Below are positions 4,293 to 5,460 of a stretch of 5,460 nt of DNA, in pieces (the stretch's first letter is position 1; each line of letters starts with the position of its first letter). The stretch spans positions 1 through 5,460 of the forward strand of contig JACPKO010000010.1 in the NCBI GenBank assembly GCA_016186985.1, in the 5' to 3' direction. A program made the position numbers and the translations under genes. Origin of the DNA: Candidatus Daviesbacteria bacterium (GTDB lineage: Bacteria; Patescibacteriota; Microgenomatia; Daviesbacterales; UBA10151). The notes under the pieces are model-generated. The model made no database searches, was not told the DNA's origin, and worked only from the letters and a program-made list of their open reading frames with translations.

Positions 4293-5460
4293 TTAAGATC
4301 CTCAAGTCCACCTATCATGTAAAAGGCAGTTTCTGGTTTACTATCGTGTTTACCTTCAATGATTTCTTTGAAGAGTTTGACTGTGTCTTTTGAGGAAACA
4401 TATTTTCCTTTTCTACCGGTGAAGGCTTCGCCTACAAAGAAGGGTTGGGTGAGGGCTCTTTGGATTTTTCTGGCGCGGGAAACTGTTAGTTTATCCTCAT
4501 CAGATAACTCTTCCATACCTAAAATAGCAATAATATCTTGAAGATCTTTATATCTTTGTAAAATCCTTTGGACTTCTACTGCAACTTTATAATGTTCCTC
4601 ACCAACTATATTTGGATCCAAAGCCCTTGAAGAAGAAGCTAGGGGATCAACCGCTGGGTAAAGGCCTTGTTCTGTTAAAGCTCTCTCCAGGGCAATTGTA
4701 GAATCTAAATGGGCAAAAGTTGCAGCAGGGGCCGGGTCTGTATAATCATCAGCTGGCACATAAACAGCCTGAACAGAGGTAATAGAACCTTTTTTAGTTG
4801 AGGTAATCCTTTCCTGAAGTTGTCCCATTTCTGTGGCTAAGGTTGGCTGATAACCTACAGCAGAGGGGATCCTTCCTAAAAGTGCTGATACTTCTGAACC
4901 TGCTTGAGAGAACCTAAAAATATTGTCTATGAAAAGTAAAACATCTTTTCCTTGCCCGTCTCTGAACTCCTCTGCCATAGTTAGGGCTGTTAAGCCAACT
5001 CTTTGACGGGCTCCGGGGGGTTCATTCATCTGGCCAAAAACCATGGCAGTTTTGTCTATAACCCCAGATTCCTGCATCTCATGATATAAATCATTACCTT
5101 CTCTGGTTCTCTCTCCAACTCCTGCAAATACAGAATACCCTCCATGTTCGGCCGCAATATTTCTAATTAATTCCTGAATTAAAACAGTTTTTCCAACTCC
5201 AGCTCCACCAAATAACCCTACCTTTCCACCCTTCACAAAAGGAGCTAGTAAATCTATAACTTTAATTCCGGTTTCAAAAATTTCTGAAGCTGTGGATTGT
5301 TCATCAAATTTAGGAGCAAGCCTGTGAATAGGTAGTTTTTTTCCTTGTCCTGAGCGAGTCGAAGGATTGGCTTTTAGTGGACCCTTACCATCCACAGTTT
5401 CTCCAACTACATTAAAAAGCCTTCCTAAAACTTCTTCTCCAACTGGAACTGAAATAGGAG
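4289..5460 (-). CDS. atpD: ATP synthase F1 sector beta subunit (partial at N-terminus)
   Basis: The catalytic subunit of F1 is open through the right edge; 389 residues are visible of an expected ~470. A GTG near 5395 lies inside the gene: the frame continues upstream with PISVPVGEEVLGRLFNVVGE, a conserved beta-subunit stretch, so it is not the start. Visible landmarks are the Walker A motif GGAGVGKT (5186-5209), GERTREGNDL with the catalytic-loop glutamate (about 5087-5116), Walker B DVLLFID (about 4925-4945), the AVGYQPTLATEMG region, and an ELSDEDK version of the DELSEED lever (about 4490-4510). An extra NPSTRSGQG sits after GPLKA in a loop and is encoded by an inserted palindromic repeat. 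The gene ends LEDLK-TGA, coupled to the 71-aa gene. Its last 20 codons recur twice downstream. Confidence 0.98.
   Translation of the reverse strand, partial: PISVPVGEEVLGRLFNVVGETVDGKGPLKANPSTRSGQGKKLPIHRLAPKFDEQSTASEIFETGIKVIDLLAPFVKGGKVGLFGGAGVGKTVLIQELIRNIAAEHGGYSVFAGVGERTREGNDLYHEMQESGVIDKTAMVFGQMNEPPGARQRVGLTALTMAEEFRDGQGKDVLLFIDNIFRFSQAGSEVSALLGRIPSAVGYQPTLATEMGQLQERITSTKKGSITSVQAVYVPADDYTDPAPAATFAHLDSTIALERALTEQGLYPAVDPLASSSRALDPNIVGEEHYKVAVEVQRILQRYKDLQDIIAILGMEELSDEDKLTVSRARKIQRALTQPFFVGEAFTGRKGKYVSSKDTVKLFKEIIEGKHDSKPETAFYMIGGLEDLK
5343..5368. repeat. Palindromic repeat copy inserted in frame inside atpD
   Basis: CCTTGTCCTGAGCGAGTC and the following GAAGGATT share CTTGTCCTGAGC with the intergenic copy at 3113, and the rest matches the reverse complement of that copy's second half. 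Read on the coding strand it gives NPSTRSGQG, which interrupts the usual GKGPL...PIHR loop of beta subunits. The apparent insertion is about 27 bp, a multiple of three, so the frame is kept. Confidence 0.72.

Overview
The window looks like a bacterial chromosome of modest GC content, most likely from a candidate-phyla-radiation (Patescibacteria, perhaps Microgenomates-like) lineage. That placement is inference from three things: AT-rich compact genes, several apparently leaderless starts, and the style of the carbonic-anhydrase-like and small membrane proteins. TGA is used as a true stop: atpD and the 71-aa gene after it both end in TGA. This argues against the lineages that read TGA as glycine.

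The framework is the 3' end of an F1Fo ATP synthase operon on the minus strand. atpD (beta subunit, entering from the right edge, stop at 4289) runs by an ATGA overlap into a 71-aa two-helix membrane protein. That gene runs by a second ATGA overlap into a 38-aa single-helix protein at 3964-4080. atpC (epsilon subunit, 342-752) would normally follow atpD directly, but it lies about 3.5 kb away with its own promoter. It is followed after 2 nt by a membrane-anchored protein that runs off the left edge.

Between the two atp parts are four accessory genes: a Tat-signal-bearing lytic-transglycosylase-like protein (794-1825, +), a protein with a cadmium-carbonic-anhydrase-like metal-ligand pattern (1835-2497, -), a small beta-carbonic-anhydrase-like protein (2617-2979, +), and a DUF218/YdcF-like protein (3232-3882, +). 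The two carbonic-anhydrase-like genes are divergent and share a 119-bp region with back-to-back promoters. That region also holds a terminator-like hairpin in the leader of the minus-strand gene.

The most striking feature is that the last ~20 codons of atpD occur three times, in the same orientation. The functional copy is at 4289-4351. A nearly perfect orphan copy lies at 3893-3955 (19/20 residues identical, with mainly synonymous nucleotide differences), and a decayed copy lies at 2991-3050. Each orphan tail sits 10-11 bp beyond the stop codon of a convergent plus-strand gene. The pattern suggests repeated insertion or recombination at the atpD 3' end, with the tail displaced each time. In addition, a dispersed palindromic repeat (CTTGTCCTGAGC...) occurs in the 2980-3231 gap and again in frame inside atpD, where it adds about nine residues (NPSTRSGQG). 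No integrase, transposase, CRISPR, tRNA or rRNA is visible.
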